NCBI GenBank assembly: GCA_029862005.1
Contig: JAOTYD010000024.1
Span: 1 to 48,889, forward strand
Length of the DNA: 48,889 nt
Source of the DNA: Gammaproteobacteria bacterium
GTDB taxonomy: Bacteria > Pseudomonadota > Gammaproteobacteria > GCA-001735895
Direction: 5' to 3'
Shown here: in pieces, positions 9,144 through 19,349 of the stretch
Position numbering within the stretch: position 1 is the stretch's first letter
Layout of the letters: each line of letters begins with the position of its first letter
Notes under the pieces: generated by a model
Seen by the model: only the letters and a program-made list of their open reading frames with translations
What the model was told of the DNA's origin: nothing
The model's database searches: none
Translations under genes and position numbers: made by a program

Positions 9144-9147
9144 GGCG

Positions 9148-9522
9148 ATGGCTGACGAAAGCAAAACAGTAAAAAAAGCCGCCAAGAAGACGTCGGTGAA
9201 GAAAGCTGCGACCAAAAAGGCCGCAGTCAAGAAGGTTGCTGCAAAGAAATCCTCGCCGAAGGCTGAAACTGCGGTTGTTGCAAAGAAAGCGGCGTCGAAG
9301 GCAGCGCCCAAAAAAACAGCTGCACCAAAAGCAGATTCCGCTGTCAAAAAACTGAGTGTGACGCTGGTGCGCAGCAAGAATGGCCGGCTGGCTTCGCACA
9401 AGGCCTGCGTGGCGGGCCTGGGATTGCGTCGCATGCACCAGACCGTGCAGGTGATCGATACCCCGGAGAACCGCGGGATGATTAATCGCGTCCAGTATAT
9501 GCTTAACGTCGAGGAAGCGTGA
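9148..9522 (+). CDS. rpmD: 50S ribosomal protein L30 with a 66-residue Lys/Ala-rich N-terminal extension
   Basis: L30 is normally about 59 residues. Here the family core starts near residue 67 ([36 protein letters not shown]...) and is 58 residues long, ending with the usual MLNVEEA-type tail. Before it lies a low-complexity stretch made of KKAA, VKKAA and TKKAA units, like the tails of bacterial histone-H1-like proteins. The ATG at 9148 has TAAGGCG upstream and lies 4 bases after rpsE. No start with a ribosome binding site is seen close to the core, and the frame is continuous, so the extension is probably translated. It could bind rRNA or DNA. The function is unknown. Confidence 0.9.
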   Translation: MADESKTVKKAAKKTSVKKAATKKAAVKKVAAKKSSPKAETAVVAKKAASKAAPKKTAAPKADSAVKKLSVTLVRSKNGRLASHKACVAGLGLRRMHQTVQVIDTPENRGMINRVQYMLNVEEA

Positions 9523-9956
9523 TGTACCTGAATAGTTTAAAACCTGCCAAGGGATCTACCAAAGTATCCAAGCGTGCCGGCCGGGGAATCGGATCGGGTC
9601 TCGGCAAGACTGCCGGACGCGGTCACAAAGGCCAGAAATCACGTTCCGGCGGCGGTGTGCGAGCAGGATTCGAAGGTGGGCAAATGCCGTTACAAATGCG
9701 TTTGCCGAAGTTTGGATTTACCGCGCGTAAATCCCGCTTCTCGGCCGAGGTACGCCTCGGCGAAATCGAAACCTCGGGTCTCGAGGATATCAGCCTGAAG
9801 GCACTGATCGACGCCAACCTGGTGCCGATACAAACCCGTCAGGCCAAGATTTTCCTGTCGGGAGAACTGAAGCGCAAGGTTAGCGTCGACAACAGCGTTG
9901 CGGTCACCCGTGGCGCGCGTGCAGCGATCGAAGCAGCCGGTGGCAAGGTAGCGTAG
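9522..9956 (+). CDS. rplO: 50S ribosomal protein L15
   Basis: L15 is a late assembly protein of the large subunit. The 144-residue product starts [14 protein letters not shown] and has the glycine- and basic-rich segment [28 protein letters not shown] near 15-45. I use the ATG at 9522, which shares its A with the rpmD stop (TGATG). A GTG one codon earlier is less likely. secY follows after 4 bases. Confidence 0.96.
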   Translation: MYLNSLKPAKGSTKVSKRAGRGIGSGLGKTAGRGHKGQKSRSGGGVRAGFEGGQMPLQMRLPKFGFTARKSRFSAEVRLGEIETSGLEDISLKALIDANLVPIQTRQAKIFLSGELKRKVSVDNSVAVTRGARAAIEAAGGKVA

Positions 9957-9960
9957 CATC

Positions 9961-11319
9961 ATGGCCGGCCCTTCCGCACAACAGTTAGCCAGTAGCCTCT
10001 CGGGAGGCTCCCTGAGCGAATTGCGCAAGCGCATCTTTTTTGTGATTGCGGCGCTGATCATATTCCGCATCGGCACTTTCATTCCGGTTCCGGGAATCGA
10101 TATTACCGTCATGCGGGAGATTTTTGAGCAGCAGCGTACCGGTATTCTGGGTATGTTTAACATGTTCTCCGGTGGCGCACTGGAACGCATGTCGATATTC
10201 GCGCTCGGCGTTATGCCGTATATCTCAGCATCGATTATCATGCAACTGTTGACGGTCGCGGTACCGACCCTGGAACAGTTGAAAAAAGAAGGTGAATCCG
10301 GTCGTCGCAAGATTACGCAATATACGCGTTACGGCACGGTCGCACTGGCAACTTTCCAGTCGATCGGGATCTCGATCGCGTTGTCCGGGCAAAGCGGTGG
10401 TGGCGGTGCCGCACTGGTGGTAAACCCCGGCCCGTCCTTCATTTTTACCGCGGCGGTTACGCTGGTCACCGGCACCATGTTCTTAATGTGGCTCGGTGAA
10501 CAGATTACCGAACGCGGTGTCGGTAACGGTATTTCAATCATTATCTTTGCTGGAATCGTCGCTGGATTGCCATCAGCCATCGGCGGCACCTTTGAACTGG
10601 TGCGTACCGGCGAACTGAATTCACTGGTCATCCTGGCGCTGTTTGCCGGTGCCCTGGCAGTAACTTATTTCGTAGTTTTCGTCGAGCGCGGGCAGCGTCG
10701 AATTACGGTTAACTATGCCAAGCGCCAACAAGGGCGCAAGATGTATGCGGCGCAAAGCAGTCACTTGCCGTTGAAGCTGAACATGGCCGGTGTCATACCG
10801 CCAATCTTCGCTTCCAGCATTATTCTCTTCCCGGCTACGCTGGGAAGCTGGTTCGGCCAGGCCGAAGGTATGCGCTGGTTGCAGGATATTTCGGCGACCT
10901 TGTCGCCCGGTCAACCCCTGTACGTGATGTTTTATGCGGCCGCGATCATCTTCTTTTGTTTTTTCTATACCGCGCTGGTGTTCAATTCGAAAGATACCGC
11001 GGAAAATCTGAAGAAGTCCGGTGCTTTTATTCCGGGAATTCGGCCCGGGAACCAGACAGCGAATTATATCGACGGCGTGATGTCGCGCCTGACTCTGGTG
11101 GGCGCGATGTACATTACCGCGGTCTGTTTACTACCGGAATTTTTAATACTGTTCTGGAATGTACCCTTCTACTTTGGGGGTACTTCGTTGTTGATCATCG
11201 TTGTCGTGGTGATGGATTTCATGTCTCAGGTGCAGGCGCACCTGATGAGTCATCAATATGACGGATTGATGAAGAAATCGAATTTTAAAGGGTATGGCGG
11301 CGCCGGCGTAGTGCGCTAG
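9961..11319 (+). CDS. secY: Preprotein translocase subunit SecY
   Basis: SecY is the channel of the Sec translocon in the inner membrane. The 452-residue product has about ten hydrophobic segments, beginning with [24 protein letters not shown] at about 24-47. It has the family sites [28 protein letters not shown] and [19 protein letters not shown]. The cytosolic loop before the last helices has [13 protein letters not shown]-type sequence ([19 protein letters not shown]). Its place between rplO and rpmJ is the usual one. Confidence 0.98.
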   Translation: MAGPSAQQLASSLSGGSLSELRKRIFFVIAALIIFRIGTFIPVPGIDITVMREIFEQQRTGILGMFNMFSGGALERMSIFALGVMPYISASIIMQLLTVAVPTLEQLKKEGESGRRKITQYTRYGTVALATFQSIGISIALSGQSGGGGAALVVNPGPSFIFTAAVTLVTGTMFLMWLGEQITERGVGNGISIIIFAGIVAGLPSAIGGTFELVRTGELNSLVILALFAGALAVTYFVVFVERGQRRITVNYAKRQQGRKMYAAQSSHLPLKLNMAGVIPPIFASSIILFPATLGSWFGQAEGMRWLQDISATLSPGQPLYVMFYAAAIIFFCFFYTALVFNSKDTAENLKKSGAFIPGIRPGNQTANYIDGVMSRLTLVGAMYITAVCLLPEFLILFWNVPFYFGGTSLLIIVVVVMDFMSQVQAHLMSHQYDGLMKKSNFKGYGGAGVVR

Positions 11320-11341
11320 TTCCCGGGATTAAGGTAAGGCC

Positions 11342-11455
11342 ATGAAGGTAAGAGCTTCTGTTAAGAAAATGTGTAAAAACTGCAAGGTGATTCGACGCAA
11401 CGGTGCGGTGCGGGTAATTTGCACGGACCCGCGTCACAAGCAGCGCCAGGGTTAA
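11342..11455 (+). CDS. rpmJ: 50S ribosomal protein L36, zinc-binding form
   Basis: L36 is a tiny large-subunit protein. The 37 codons read [20 protein letters not shown] and continue to a basic end. Four zinc ligands are present: Cys11, Cys14, Cys27 and His32. This is the C+ form, so synthesis may depend on zinc supply. A TAAGG lies upstream of the ATG. It is 22 bases after secY and ends the spc-type block. Confidence 0.95.
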   Translation: MKVRASVKKMCKNCKVIRRNGAVRVICTDPRHKQRQG

Positions 11456-11487
11456 GATTACGCATGGTTGATTTATTCACTGAATTA

Positions 11488-11516
11488 TTGAATTTCGGGC
11501 AACCGGCAGATAGAAT
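11488..11516 (+). promoter_or_regulatory. Internal promoter for rpsM-rpsK-rpsD-rpoA-rplQ
   Basis: TTGAAT (11488-11493), a 17-base spacer and TAGAAT (11511-11516) form a good sigma-70 promoter. It is followed by CTGCGCCC, a GC-rich discriminator like that after the promoter at 843-871. It lies in the 103-base gap between rpmJ and rpsM and can supply extra transcription of the alpha-type block, including rpoA. TAGGAG at 11541-11546 is the rpsM ribosome binding site. Confidence 0.7.
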
Positions 11517-11558
11517 CTGCGCCCATTTTGGCCTAACGGCTTAGGAGATAGTTTTTTT

Positions 11559-11915
11559 ATGGCTCGTATTGCAGGCGTAAATATACCGGATCACAAGCAT
11601 ACCGTGATTGCATTGCAATCAATCTTCGGCATTGGCGCCACGCGCTCTGCCCATATCTGCAGTGCGACCGGTATCGACCCACAAACCAAGGTGCGTGAGT
11701 TGAACGAAGAACAGCTCGAACAGATTCGTACCAGTGTAGAAAGCTACACTACCGAGGGCGATCTGCGGCGCGAGATTTCGATGAACATCAAGCGTCTGAT
11801 GGATCTGGGCACCAATCGCGGTATTCGCCATCGCCGTGGTTTGCCGGTGCGCGGTCAGCGCACCAAGACTAACGCGCGCACCCGTAAGGGACCGCGTCGT
11901 CCACTGAAGCGATAA
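11559..11915 (+). CDS. rpsM: 30S ribosomal protein S13
   Basis: S13 forms head-to-body bridges with the large subunit and contacts P-site tRNA with its tail. The 118-residue product starts [26 protein letters not shown] and ends in the basic tail [29 protein letters not shown]. It is the first gene after the promoter at 11488-11516. Confidence 0.97.
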   Translation: MARIAGVNIPDHKHTVIALQSIFGIGATRSAHICSATGIDPQTKVRELNEEQLEQIRTSVESYTTEGDLRREISMNIKRLMDLGTNRGIRHRRGLPVRGQRTKTNARTRKGPRRPLKR

Positions 11916-11927
11916 ACAGGTAAGATA

Positions 11928-12314
11928 ATGGTTGAACAATCACGTACAAAGAAGAAAACCAAGCGCGTCGTTTCCGACGGCGTTGCCCATATCCATGCGA
12001 CCTTTAATAACACTATCGTGACCATTAGCGATCGCCAGGGCAATGCGTTGACCTGGGCGACTGCAGGTGGTTCGGGATTTCGTGGTTCGCGCAAGTCGAC
12101 CCCGTTCGCCGCCCAGGTTGCGGCAGAACGTGCAGGCCAGGCGGCACAGGAAATGGGCATGAAAAACCTTGAAGTCATGGTCAAGGGGCCGGGGCCGGGG
12201 CGTGATTCTGCGGTTCGCGCGCTGAACGGAATCGGTTTCAAGATCACACGCATTGATGACGTTACGCCAATTCCGCACAACGGTTGTCGTCCCCCGAAAA
12301 AACGTCGCGTATAG
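11928..12314 (+). CDS. rpsK: 30S ribosomal protein S11
   Basis: S11 lies on the platform near the Shine-Dalgarno helix. The 128-residue product has the signatures [40 protein letters not shown] and the C-terminal [18 protein letters not shown]. It starts 12 bases after rpsM with CAGGTAAGA before the ATG. Length and sequence are ordinary. Confidence 0.97.
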   Translation: MVEQSRTKKKTKRVVSDGVAHIHATFNNTIVTISDRQGNALTWATAGGSGFRGSRKSTPFAAQVAAERAGQAAQEMGMKNLEVMVKGPGPGRDSAVRALNGIGFKITRIDDVTPIPHNGCRPPKKRRV

Positions 12315-12326
12315 GCAGGATTTCTA

Positions 12327-12953
12327 ATGGCAAAATATATTGGACCAAAATGTAAGCTGATGCGCCGTGAAGGTGCGGATCTGAGTTTGAAATCATCGCG
12401 TCGCGCGGTTGATACCAAGTGCAAGATTGACAATCCTCCCGGCATGCATGGCGCGGGTACGCGTAAGCCTAGACAGTCGGATTACGGTCTGCAATTGCGC
12501 GAAAAGCAAAAGCTGCGTCGTATCTATGGCATTCTCGAGCGTCAGTTTCGTAACTACTACAAGGAAGCCTCTCGATTAAAGGGCTCTACCGGTGAAAACC
12601 TGCTGCAGTTGCTGGAGGCACGGCTTGACAACGTGGTCTATCGAATGGGTTTTGGTTCAACCCGTGCGGAGGCCCGACAGCTGGTGAATCACAAGTCGAT
12701 CATGGTCAACGGTAAAATCGTTAATGTGCCATCATATGTTGTTACGGCCTCCGATGTAGTGAGTGTGCGCGAAAAATCACGCAAGCAGGCGCGTATTGCC
12801 GAGGCGCTGGCGCTGGCTGAACAGATTGGTTTTCCGGATTGGGTTGAGGTTAACCAGAACAAGTTTGAAGGGACCTTCAAGGCGCTGCCAGAACGCAGCG
12901 AATTGCCGCCTGATATCAACGAGCAACTCGTCGTCGAACTTTATTCCAAATAA
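12327..12953 (+). CDS. rpsD: 30S ribosomal protein S4
   Basis: S4 initiates 16S rRNA assembly and in E. coli represses the alpha operon. The 208-residue product matches the 206-residue E. coli protein along its length. It has the S4 RNA-binding domain near 95-155 ([35 protein letters not shown]). Two cysteines, at 9 and 32, remain in the N-terminal region, too few for a full zinc site. It follows rpsK by 12 bases. Confidence 0.97.
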   Translation: MAKYIGPKCKLMRREGADLSLKSSRRAVDTKCKIDNPPGMHGAGTRKPRQSDYGLQLREKQKLRRIYGILERQFRNYYKEASRLKGSTGENLLQLLEARLDNVVYRMGFGSTRAEARQLVNHKSIMVNGKIVNVPSYVVTASDVVSVREKSRKQARIAEALALAEQIGFPDWVEVNQNKFEGTFKALPERSELPPDINEQLVVELYSK

Positions 12954-12967
12954 TTAGCGGGTTATTT

Positions 12968-13966
12968 ATGTCTAAATTGTACTCTGATTTACTGAAGCCG
13001 AAGCATGTTAAAGTCGAACAGCAAGAAACTTACCATGCCAAGGTTTCCATCGAGCCGCTGGAACGCGGTTTTGGTCATACCCTGGGCAATGCGCTGAGGC
13101 GTATCCTGCTGTCATCGGTACGTGGTTGCGCCATCGTTGACTGCCGTATCGAGGGTGTGCTGCACGAATACACAACGATTGATGGCGTACAGGAAGACGT
13201 GATCGATATCCTGCTCAACCTGAAAGGCGTGGGCATCATCATGCATGCCAGGGACGAGGCCACCTTGACCATCTCAAAGAAGGGTCCAGGCGTTGTCACC
13301 GCGGGTGATATCCAGCTGGACCACGATATCGAAATCGTCGATCCGGATTACGTGATTGCGACCCTGACCAAGGGTGTCAAGCTGGAAATGTCGCTGCATG
13401 TCATGAAGGGACGCGGATACCAGCCGGCGAATACGCGCCAGACCTCTGAAGAAGACGTGGCACTGGGCCACCTACAGCTCGACGCGTCTTTCTCACCGGT
13501 CCGCAAGATCGCTTACAGCGTCGAAGCGGCGCGCGTTGAGCAGCGCACCGACCTGGACAAACTGATTATTGACATCGAAACCAATGGCACGATTGATCCC
13601 GAGGAGGCGATTCGTGTTGCCGGTAGTATTCTCAAGGACCAGCTTTCGGTGTTCGTCAATCTCGAGGGGTCGGACGAAGAAGTCGAACTTGAACCGGAAT
13701 CGCATATCGATCCGATTCTGCTTCGCCCGGTAGACGACCTGGAACTGACAGTGCGCTCGGCAAACTGCCTGAAAGCGGAGAATATTTACTACATCGGCGA
13801 TTTGATTCAACGCACCGAGGTCGAACTGCTGAAAACCCCGAACCTGGGTAAAAAGTCGCTGACAGAAATCAAGGACGTGTTGGCGTCGTATAGTCTGTCA
13901 CTGGGTATGCGTCTTGAAAACTGGCCGCCCGCCAGTATCGGAAACGACAACAAGTTGGCAAGTTAA
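12968..13966 (+). CDS. rpoA: RNA polymerase alpha subunit
   Basis: The alpha dimer nucleates RNA polymerase and its C-terminal domain binds UP elements and activators. The 332-residue product has the assembly domain at about 1-235 ([25 protein letters not shown]), a flexible acidic linker, and the C-terminal domain from about 250. The DNA-contact segment [20 protein letters not shown] is intact, including the key arginine, and the end NWPPASI is conserved. It lies between rpsD and rplQ as usual. Confidence 0.98.
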   Translation: MSKLYSDLLKPKHVKVEQQETYHAKVSIEPLERGFGHTLGNALRRILLSSVRGCAIVDCRIEGVLHEYTTIDGVQEDVIDILLNLKGVGIIMHARDEATLTISKKGPGVVTAGDIQLDHDIEIVDPDYVIATLTKGVKLEMSLHVMKGRGYQPANTRQTSEEDVALGHLQLDASFSPVRKIAYSVEAARVEQRTDLDKLIIDIETNGTIDPEEAIRVAGSILKDQLSVFVNLEGSDEEVELEPESHIDPILLRPVDDLELTVRSANCLKAENIYYIGDLIQRTEVELLKTPNLGKKSLTEIKDVLASYSLSLGMRLENWPPASIGNDNKLAS

Positions 13967-13978
13967 GAGGTCTAGACG

Positions 13979-14359
13979 ATGCGTCATCGTAATAGTGGGC
14001 GTCAGCTCAATCGAAACAGTTCTCATCGCAAGGCGATGTTTAAAAATATGGCTGCTTCCCTGTTCGATCACGAAGTGATCCGTACTACCGTGCCCAAGGC
14101 AAAAGAATTGCGCCGTGTTGTCGAGCCCCTGATTACGCTCGCCAAGGAAGACAGCGTCGCCAATCGACGGGTGGCGTTCAGCCGCCTGCGGGACAAGTCT
14201 GCAGTGGGCAAGTTGTTTGCCGATCTCGGTCCTCGCTACAAGGAGCGACCCGGCGGTTACATGCGCATTCTGAAATGTGGTTATCGCCCGGGCGACAAGG
14301 CGCCTATGGCCTATGTCGAGCTCGTGGATCGTCCGAATGCTGATTATGACGACGAGTAA
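13979..14359 (+). CDS. rplQ: 50S ribosomal protein L17
   Basis: L17 lies near the tunnel exit. The 126-residue product starts [25 protein letters not shown], the family N-terminus, and ends with an acidic NADYDDE tail. It is the last gene of the ribosomal cluster and is followed 20 bases later by a strong terminator. Confidence 0.97.
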   Translation: MRHRNSGRQLNRNSSHRKAMFKNMAASLFDHEVIRTTVPKAKELRRVVEPLITLAKEDSVANRRVAFSRLRDKSAVGKLFADLGPRYKERPGGYMRILKCGYRPGDKAPMAYVELVDRPNADYDDE

Positions 14360-14377
14360 AAGTTCTGCTGATATCAA

Positions 14378-14405
14378 GAAAGCCGGCTTCAAGCCGGCTT
14401 TTTTG
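14378..14405 (+). terminator. Intrinsic terminator of the ribosomal supercluster
   Basis: AAGCCGGC (14380-14387) pairs with GCCGGCTT (14393-14400) over a TTCAA loop, followed by a T-run (14399-14404). On the minus strand the stem is followed by TTTCTT, so it may also weakly stop the convergent gene at 14449-14871. Confidence 0.9.
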
Positions 14406-14448
14406 TTTCCGATGCAGATTTAGGACTGTATAAGAAAGCCGGGGCGGA

Positions 14449-14871
14449 TCAGGCGGCCAGGTCCGTAACCCGACGTCCTGGTATATTGCGCCGGTTCTGT
14501 CCAAGATCGGGCAGGAGTTCGTCCAGTTTTCCCAGGTCTATCCGGCGATCCCTGCCGTTGCGTCGGTCATCGAAGAAAATATAGTGACAACGACAGTTTT
14601 CTTCGGTGCAATTATCGAGCGGCAGGTTCGGTGCTTCCTGCGACAGGTAAATATTGCCCGTCAGGTTCGCGACGCGATCGCAGGCAATCAGTCCGGGACG
14701 AATTTTAACCGCGCGCCATTTGGTTTCTTCGAGCCTCTTCCGGCGCTGGCCTGATTTTCCGATTCCCTGGAACCGCTGCACCGTTTCGCCGTATCTGTAG
14801 GGTTTAAAAATGAGCATAATGATTGCGCCGAGCGTACAGAGTATGACGATTGCTAATATTATTGTGCTCAT
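14449..14871 (-). CDS. Small membrane-anchored protein of unknown function with Cys-rich DRR motif
   Basis: The 140-residue product has one N-terminal membrane segment (about residues 3-22) and a soluble part. The soluble part holds CDRVANLTGNIYLSQEAPNLPLDNCTEENCRCHYIFFDDRR at about 65-105, followed by NGRDRRID. The pattern of a lone Cys, then CX4CXC and DRRXGXDRR is one I have seen in conserved gammaproteobacterial hypothetical proteins, but I know no function. The cysteines could bind metal or form disulphides. It converges on rplQ and is probably transcribed alone, from a weak promoter near 14905-14933. Confidence 0.75.
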   Translation of the reverse strand: MSTIILAIVILCTLGAIIMLIFKPYRYGETVQRFQGIGKSGQRRKRLEETKWRAVKIRPGLIACDRVANLTGNIYLSQEAPNLPLDNCTEENCRCHYIFFDDRRNGRDRRIDLGKLDELLPDLGQNRRNIPGRRVTDLAA

Positions 14872-14904
14872 GTCACAGGCGAAAACGATCCGGGCAACGC
14901 GTTA

Positions 14905-14933
14905 ATTCTACCGATTTAGAGATTTTTAGCGAA
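14905..14933 (-). promoter_or_regulatory. Possible promoter of the small membrane protein gene
   Basis: On the minus strand TTCGCT (14928-14933) and TAGAAT (14905-14910) are separated by 17 bases, and the start codon is 34 bases further. The -10 is good and the -35 weak. Confidence 0.35.
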
Positions 14934-14954
14934 TTCGGGTCGAACCATGGCCAG

Positions 14955-14980
14955 TAAAAAGCCAGCAAATAGCTGGCTTC
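14955..14980 (-). terminator. Intrinsic terminator after the phosphomannomutase gene
   Basis: On the minus strand AAGCCAGC (14979-14972) pairs with GCTGGCTT (14966-14959) over a 5-base loop and runs into TTTTTA. It lies about 20 bases after the stop of the phosphohexomutase gene and ends the uvrA-manB transcript. Confidence 0.85.
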
Positions 14981-14998
14981 TGGTGTTTCCATGGCTTT

Positions 14999-16354
14999 TT
15001 AGAGTCGGATTAATGCCAGGATTTCATCACGGCGCTGTTCCATCAGTGCGTAATCGCCACGCGCCTCGACGTTCATGCGCAGCAGCGGTTCGGTATTGGA
15101 GGCCCTCAGGTTAAAGCGCCAGGCGCCGAAATCCATGCCGATACCGTCAGTCCTGTCAATCTGGTGAGGCAGGTCGGCATAATGCGCCTCGATCCTTTGG
15201 ATGACGGCAGCGGGGTCGGTAACCTCGGAATTGATTTCGCCGCTGGTTGGGAAGCGCTCGATGCGCTCGTCCACCATTGCCGCGAATGACCTGTTCTGGG
15301 TCGAAATCATTTCGCTGAGCAGCAACCACGGGATCATGCCGCTGTCACAATAACCAAAGTTACGGAAGTAGTGATGAGCGCTCATTTCGCCGCCGTAAAT
15401 ACCGTTCACGGTGCGCATCGTTTCCTTCATGAACGAATGTCCGGATTTGCTTTGTATGGCTTCGCCACCGTTTTGCGAAACCAGTTCGATCGTATTCCAG
15501 GTCAAGCGGGGATCGTACACGATCCGTTCCCCCGGATTCTGCTGTAACAGCTGAACGCCGAGCAGGCCAACGATATAATAACCCTCGACAAAACGCCCGT
15601 TGTGGTCGAACAGGAAGCAGCGATCAAAGTCGCCATCCCAGGCGACCCCGAGATCAGCACCGTGCTGCCTGATCGCGTCAATTGTTGCGCCGCGCCCTTC
15701 GGGCAGCAGCGGATTGGGGACGCCATTGGGAAAAGTGCCGTCGGGATCGTGCTGGACTTTAATGAACTCGAAGGGCAGGTGTTGCTCGAGCAGGTCGATG
15801 ACCGGGCCTGCCATTCCATTACCCGGGTTGCAGATAATTTTAAGCGGCTTGAGATTATCGAGATTGCCGATATATCCCAGCAGGTGCTCGATATAGTCGC
15901 TGGACAGGTCGGTTGGGATAATGCTGCCCTGGCGCGTTGTTTCACTGAAGGATTCTTGCTCTGCAATTCGGCGGATATCCGCGAGCCCGCTGTCGGCGCT
16001 TAAGGGTTTGGCCGATTCACGCACGAACTTGAAGCCGTTGTAGTCAACCGGATTGTGGCTCGCGGTGATCATGATGCCACCGTCAAGTTCAAGGTGGAAA
16101 GCAGCAAAGTAAACCTGCTCGGTGCCACAGAGGCCGAGATCGAGGACGTCGACACCACTGTCGGTAAGCCCGCGGGATAGCGCATCGAATAATTCTTCAC
16201 TGGTCAGACGTACGTCCCGTCCAACCGCGACTCGTTGCGGCTGGATGAATTCCGCGTAGGCGCGCCCGACGCGATAAGCGATATCGGTATCCAGCTCGTC
16301 CGGCACCTTGCCGCGAGCATCGTAGGCCTTGAAGCAGCCAATTGTCCGTGTCAT
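14999..16354 (-). CDS. manB: Phosphomannomutase/phosphoglucomutase
   Basis: The enzyme interconverts hexose 6- and 1-phosphates, giving mannose-1-P for GDP-mannose. The 451-residue product is an alpha-D-phosphohexomutase. The phosphoserine motif TASHNP lies at 97-102 (Ser99), the metal loop DGDFDR at 240-245, the sugar loop [10 protein letters not shown] at 321-330, and the phosphate-binding [10 protein letters not shown] near 422. The ATG overlaps the uvrA stop by 4 bases, so both share one transcript, an odd pairing. It could serve gmd/fcl about 9 kb away, and possibly glucose-1-P supply to the CDP-sugar cassette. Mannose versus glucose preference cannot be read, and algC/cpsG are equivalent names. 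Confidence 0.92.
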   Translation of the reverse strand: MTRTIGCFKAYDARGKVPDELDTDIAYRVGRAYAEFIQPQRVAVGRDVRLTSEELFDALSRGLTDSGVDVLDLGLCGTEQVYFAAFHLELDGGIMITASHNPVDYNGFKFVRESAKPLSADSGLADIRRIAEQESFSETTRQGSIIPTDLSSDYIEHLLGYIGNLDNLKPLKIICNPGNGMAGPVIDLLEQHLPFEFIKVQHDPDGTFPNGVPNPLLPEGRGATIDAIRQHGADLGVAWDGDFDRCFLFDHNGRFVEGYYIVGLLGVQLLQQNPGERIVYDPRLTWNTIELVSQNGGEAIQSKSGHSFMKETMRTVNGIYGGEMSAHHYFRNFGYCDSGMIPWLLLSEMISTQNRSFAAMVDERIERFPTSGEINSEVTDPAAVIQRIEAHYADLPHQIDRTDGIGMDFGAWRFNLRASNTEPLLRMNVEARGDYALMEQRRDEILALIRL

Positions 16355-19200
16355 GCCGATTCCTTTTGCGAATCAATGCTGGTCAGGATCGATTTCAGGT
16401 ATTGCCCGGTATAGGAACGATCCACCATCGCGACCTGCTCGGGTGAGCCGGCGGCAATGATTTCACCACCCTTGTCGCCGCCTTCGGGCCCGAGATCGAT
16501 AATCCAGTCCGCGGTCTTGATAACGTGCAGGTTGTGTTCAATCACGACGATGGTATTGCCGTGGTCACGCAGGCGATGCAAAACGCCGAGCAGCTGCTCG
16601 ACATCGTGAAAGTGCAGTCCCGTGGTCGGTTCGTCCAGTATGTAGAGCGTTCTGCCGGTATCGCGCTTGGAAAGCTCGCGCGAAAGCTTGATGCGCTGCG
16701 CTTCACCGCCGGAGAGTGTGGTCGCATTCTGGCCCAGCGTGATATAGCTCAGGCCCACATCCATCAGCGTATCGAGCTTGCGCTTGATTACCGGGATGGC
16801 GCTGAAAAACGTGGTTGCTTCCTCGACCGTCATCTCCAGCACCTGGTGAATCGATTTGCCCTTGTAGTTGATGTCCAGGGTTTCCCGGTTGTAGCGCTTG
16901 CCCTTGCAGATATCGCAGGTGACATAGACGTCAGGCAGGAAATGCATCTCCACCTTGGTGACGCCGTCACCCTGGCAGGCCTCGCAACGTCCACCCTTGA
17001 CGTTAAAGCTGAAGCGGCCGGGTTTATAGCCACGCGAGCGCGCTTCCTGGGTGCCGGCGAAGAGTTCGCGAATCGGGGTAAACAGCCCGGTGTAGGTCGC
17101 CGGGTTGGAGCGCGGAGTACGTCCGATCGGGCTTTGATTGATATCGATGACCTTGTCGAACTGATCAAAACCGCTAAAGCTCTCGTAACTGCCGGCGCTG
17201 AAGTTACTGCCGTAAATCTCGATTGCGGCGAGTTTGTAGAGGGTTTCGTTAATCAGGGTCGACTTGCCGGAGCCCGATACCCCGGTGACACAGGTGAACA
17301 GGCCGATCGGCAGTTCGAGCGAGACTGATTTCAGATTGTTACTGGTGGCCCCGTTGATGTGGATGAACTTGTTCTTTTTGGCGGTGGTTCGCTTGTGCGG
17401 AACTTCGATACTGCGTGCGCCAGAAAGATACTGGCCGGTAATCGAATGCTCGTAGCCGGCGATTTCATTCGCGTTGCCGGTCGCGACAATCTCGCCCCCA
17501 TGCACGCCCGCGCCGGGGCCGATGTCGACAATGAAGTCGGCCGCCTGTATCGCTTCTTCGTCGTGTTCGACCACGATTACCGTGTTACCGAGGTCACGCA
17601 GGAAGGTCAGCGTTTTCAGCAGCCGTTCGTTGTCGCGTTGATGCAAGCCGATCGAGGGCTCGTCGAGGATATACATAACGCCGACCAGGCCGGCGCCAAT
17701 CTGGCTGGCCAGCCGAATGCGCTGCGCCTCTCCGCCGGAAAGGGTTTCCGCACTGCGGCTCAGGGAGAGGTAGTCGAGCCCGACATTTACCAGGAAGCTC
17801 AAACGCTCGCGGATTTCCTTGGTGATCTTGCCCGCAATCTCGCCTTTTTTGCCCGTTAACTCGAGCTTATTGAAAAACCGGAGCGCGTCTTCAATCGGCA
17901 GTTGCGTAATGCTGGCAAGGTTGCGATCGGCAACAAACACGTGGCGCGCGGCCAGGTTAAGCCGTTCGCCAGCGCAGGTCTGGCAAGGCTGGTTTGACAT
18001 GAACTTCGCCAGTTCTTCCCGCACCACGCTCGACTCGGTATCCCGGTAGCGACGCTTGAGGTTGGGTAAAATGCCTTCAAAAGGGTGTTTTTGCACCCGC
18101 TGATCGCCGCGTTCATTGCGATAGCTGAACTTCACGTCTTCGGGCGAACCGTTCAGAATCACGTCCTGTATGCGCGGTTCGAGCTGGCCGAACGGCATTT
18201 CCACGTCGAAGTCAAAATGTGCCGACAGCGATTGCAGCATCTGGAAGTAATAGCCGTTGCGACGATCCCAACCGCGAATCGCACCGCCTGCGAGACTCAG
18301 CTCGGGGGATTTGACCACCAGTTTGGGATCGAAAAACTGCATCGTACCGATACCGTCGCATTCGGGGCAGGCGCCGACCGGGCTGTTAAACGAAAACAGG
18401 CGCGGTTCCAGTTCGCTGATCGAGTAGCCGCACTCGGGACAGGCAAAGTTGGCGGAAAATCGCATTTCCTCGAAATCTGAATCGCGATCGATACTGGCGA
18501 TCTTGACCACGCCATCGGACAGATGCAGCGCCGTTTCCAGTGATTCCGCGAGGCGCAGCTTGAGGTCAGGACGAACCTTGAAGCGGTCCACCACGACATC
18601 GATGTTGTGCTTTTTGCGCAGCTCCAGTTTAGGTGGGTCGTCGAGTTCAACCAGCTCGCCATTGACCCTCGCACGAAGGAATCCCTGCTTCTGCAGGCTG
18701 TCGAACAGCTGTACGTGTTCACCCTTGCGATTGCTGACCACCGGTGCCAACAGCATCATTCGATTATCTTCGGGCAGCGCCAGGATCTGATCGACCATCT
18801 GGCTGACGGTGCTGGCCTCGAGCGGTAAATCATGGGTGGGGCAACGCGGCGTGCCAACGCGGGCATAGAGCAGGCGCAGGTAGTCGTAGATTTCGGTAAT
18901 CGTGCCCACGGTAGAGCGTGGATTGTGCGAGGTTGTCTTTTGTTCGATCGAAATCGCAGGTGACAGGCCCTCGATGTGATCGATATCGGGTTTTTCCATG
19001 ACCGACAGGAACTGGCGCGCGTAGGTCGACAGTGATTCGACGTAGCGTCTTTGTCCCTCGGCGAATATCGTGTCGAAGGCGAGCGAAGACTTTCCCGAGC
19101 CCGACAGACCGGTAATCACGATCAGCTTGTCACGCGGCAACGTGAGGTCGATATTCTTGAGATTATGGGTGCGAGCACCGCGAATTGTGATTGATTCCAT
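16351..19200 (-). CDS. uvrA: UvrABC excinuclease subunit A
   Basis: UvrA is the damage-recognition ATPase of nucleotide excision repair. The 949-residue product has two ABC modules. The first has Walker A GLSGSGKS at 31-38, zinc cysteines [13 protein letters not shown] and a signature near [19 protein letters not shown]. The second has [15 protein letters not shown], a second zinc module CEACQGDG...[10 protein letters not shown], and [18 protein letters not shown] with [16 protein letters not shown] prefer the ATG at 19200 ([16 protein letters not shown]). An in-frame TTG lies two codons earlier. No clear Shine-Dalgarno or LexA-type box is visible upstream. It is divergent from the MFS gene. 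Confidence 0.97.
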   Translation of the reverse strand: MESITIRGARTHNLKNIDLTLPRDKLIVITGLSGSGKSSLAFDTIFAEGQRRYVESLSTYARQFLSVMEKPDIDHIEGLSPAISIEQKTTSHNPRSTVGTITEIYDYLRLLYARVGTPRCPTHDLPLEASTVSQMVDQILALPEDNRMMLLAPVVSNRKGEHVQLFDSLQKQGFLRARVNGELVELDDPPKLELRKKHNIDVVVDRFKVRPDLKLRLAESLETALHLSDGVVKIASIDRDSDFEEMRFSANFACPECGYSISELEPRLFSFNSPVGACPECDGIGTMQFFDPKLVVKSPELSLAGGAIRGWDRRNGYYFQMLQSLSAHFDFDVEMPFGQLEPRIQDVILNGSPEDVKFSYRNERGDQRVQKHPFEGILPNLKRRYRDTESSVVREELAKFMSNQPCQTCAGERLNLAARHVFVADRNLASITQLPIEDALRFFNKLELTGKKGEIAGKITKEIRERLSFLVNVGLDYLSLSRSAETLSGGEAQRIRLASQIGAGLVGVMYILDEPSIGLHQRDNERLLKTLTFLRDLGNTVIVVEHDEEAIQAADFIVDIGPGAGVHGGEIVATGNANEIAGYEHSITGQYLSGARSIEVPHKRTTAKKNKFIHINGATSNNLKSVSLELPIGLFTCVTGVSGSGKSTLINETLYKLAAIEIYGSNFSAGSYESFSGFDQFDKVIDINQSPIGRTPRSNPATYTGLFTPIRELFAGTQEARSRGYKPGRFSFNVKGGRCEACQGDGVTKVEMHFLPDVYVTCDICKGKRYNRETLDINYKGKSIHQVLEMTVEEATTFFSAIPVIKRKLDTLMDVGLSYITLGQNATTLSGGEAQRIKLSRELSKRDTGRTLYILDEPTTGLHFHDVEQLLGVLHRLRDHGNTIVVIEHNLHVIKTADWIIDLGPEGGDKGGEIIAAGSPEQVAMVDRSYTGQYLKSILTSIDSQKESA

Positions 19201-19285
19201 TGCCAACGATCAGTGGGGCCAAACCCAATATTATAACCACTTGGGATTAATATTTCGCGCGTTACCCAGAATTAGTTTCCCGCGG

Positions 19286-19314
19286 TTCCCATGATGGGGC
19301 CGAATCGTTAGAAT
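19286..19314 (+). promoter_or_regulatory. Likely promoter of the YajR-like transporter gene
   Basis: TTCCCA (19286-19291), a 17-base spacer and TAGAAT (19309-19314), followed by CGCGCC. The -10 plus GC-rich discriminator resembles the promoter at 11511-11516. The -35 is weak. On the opposite strand a perfect TATAAT (19235-19230) points to uvrA, without a clear -35. Confidence 0.5.
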
Positions 19315-19349
19315 CGCGCCTTTCCCCTGCACCAGGCGTAATCGGGCTG

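Noticed and set aside
9094-9147. Earlier in-frame start for L30 inside rpsE
   Set aside because: It would add 18 residues overlapping rpsE without a ribosome binding site. The ATG at 9148 has TAAGGCG and normal spacing.
16525-17328. 267-codon frame opposite uvrA
   Set aside because: It is the complement of a well-conserved uvrA region. High-GC codon bias gives long antisense frames.
19201-19349. LexA box between uvrA and the MFS gene
   Set aside because: No CTGT-N8-ACAG pattern is present in this gap.
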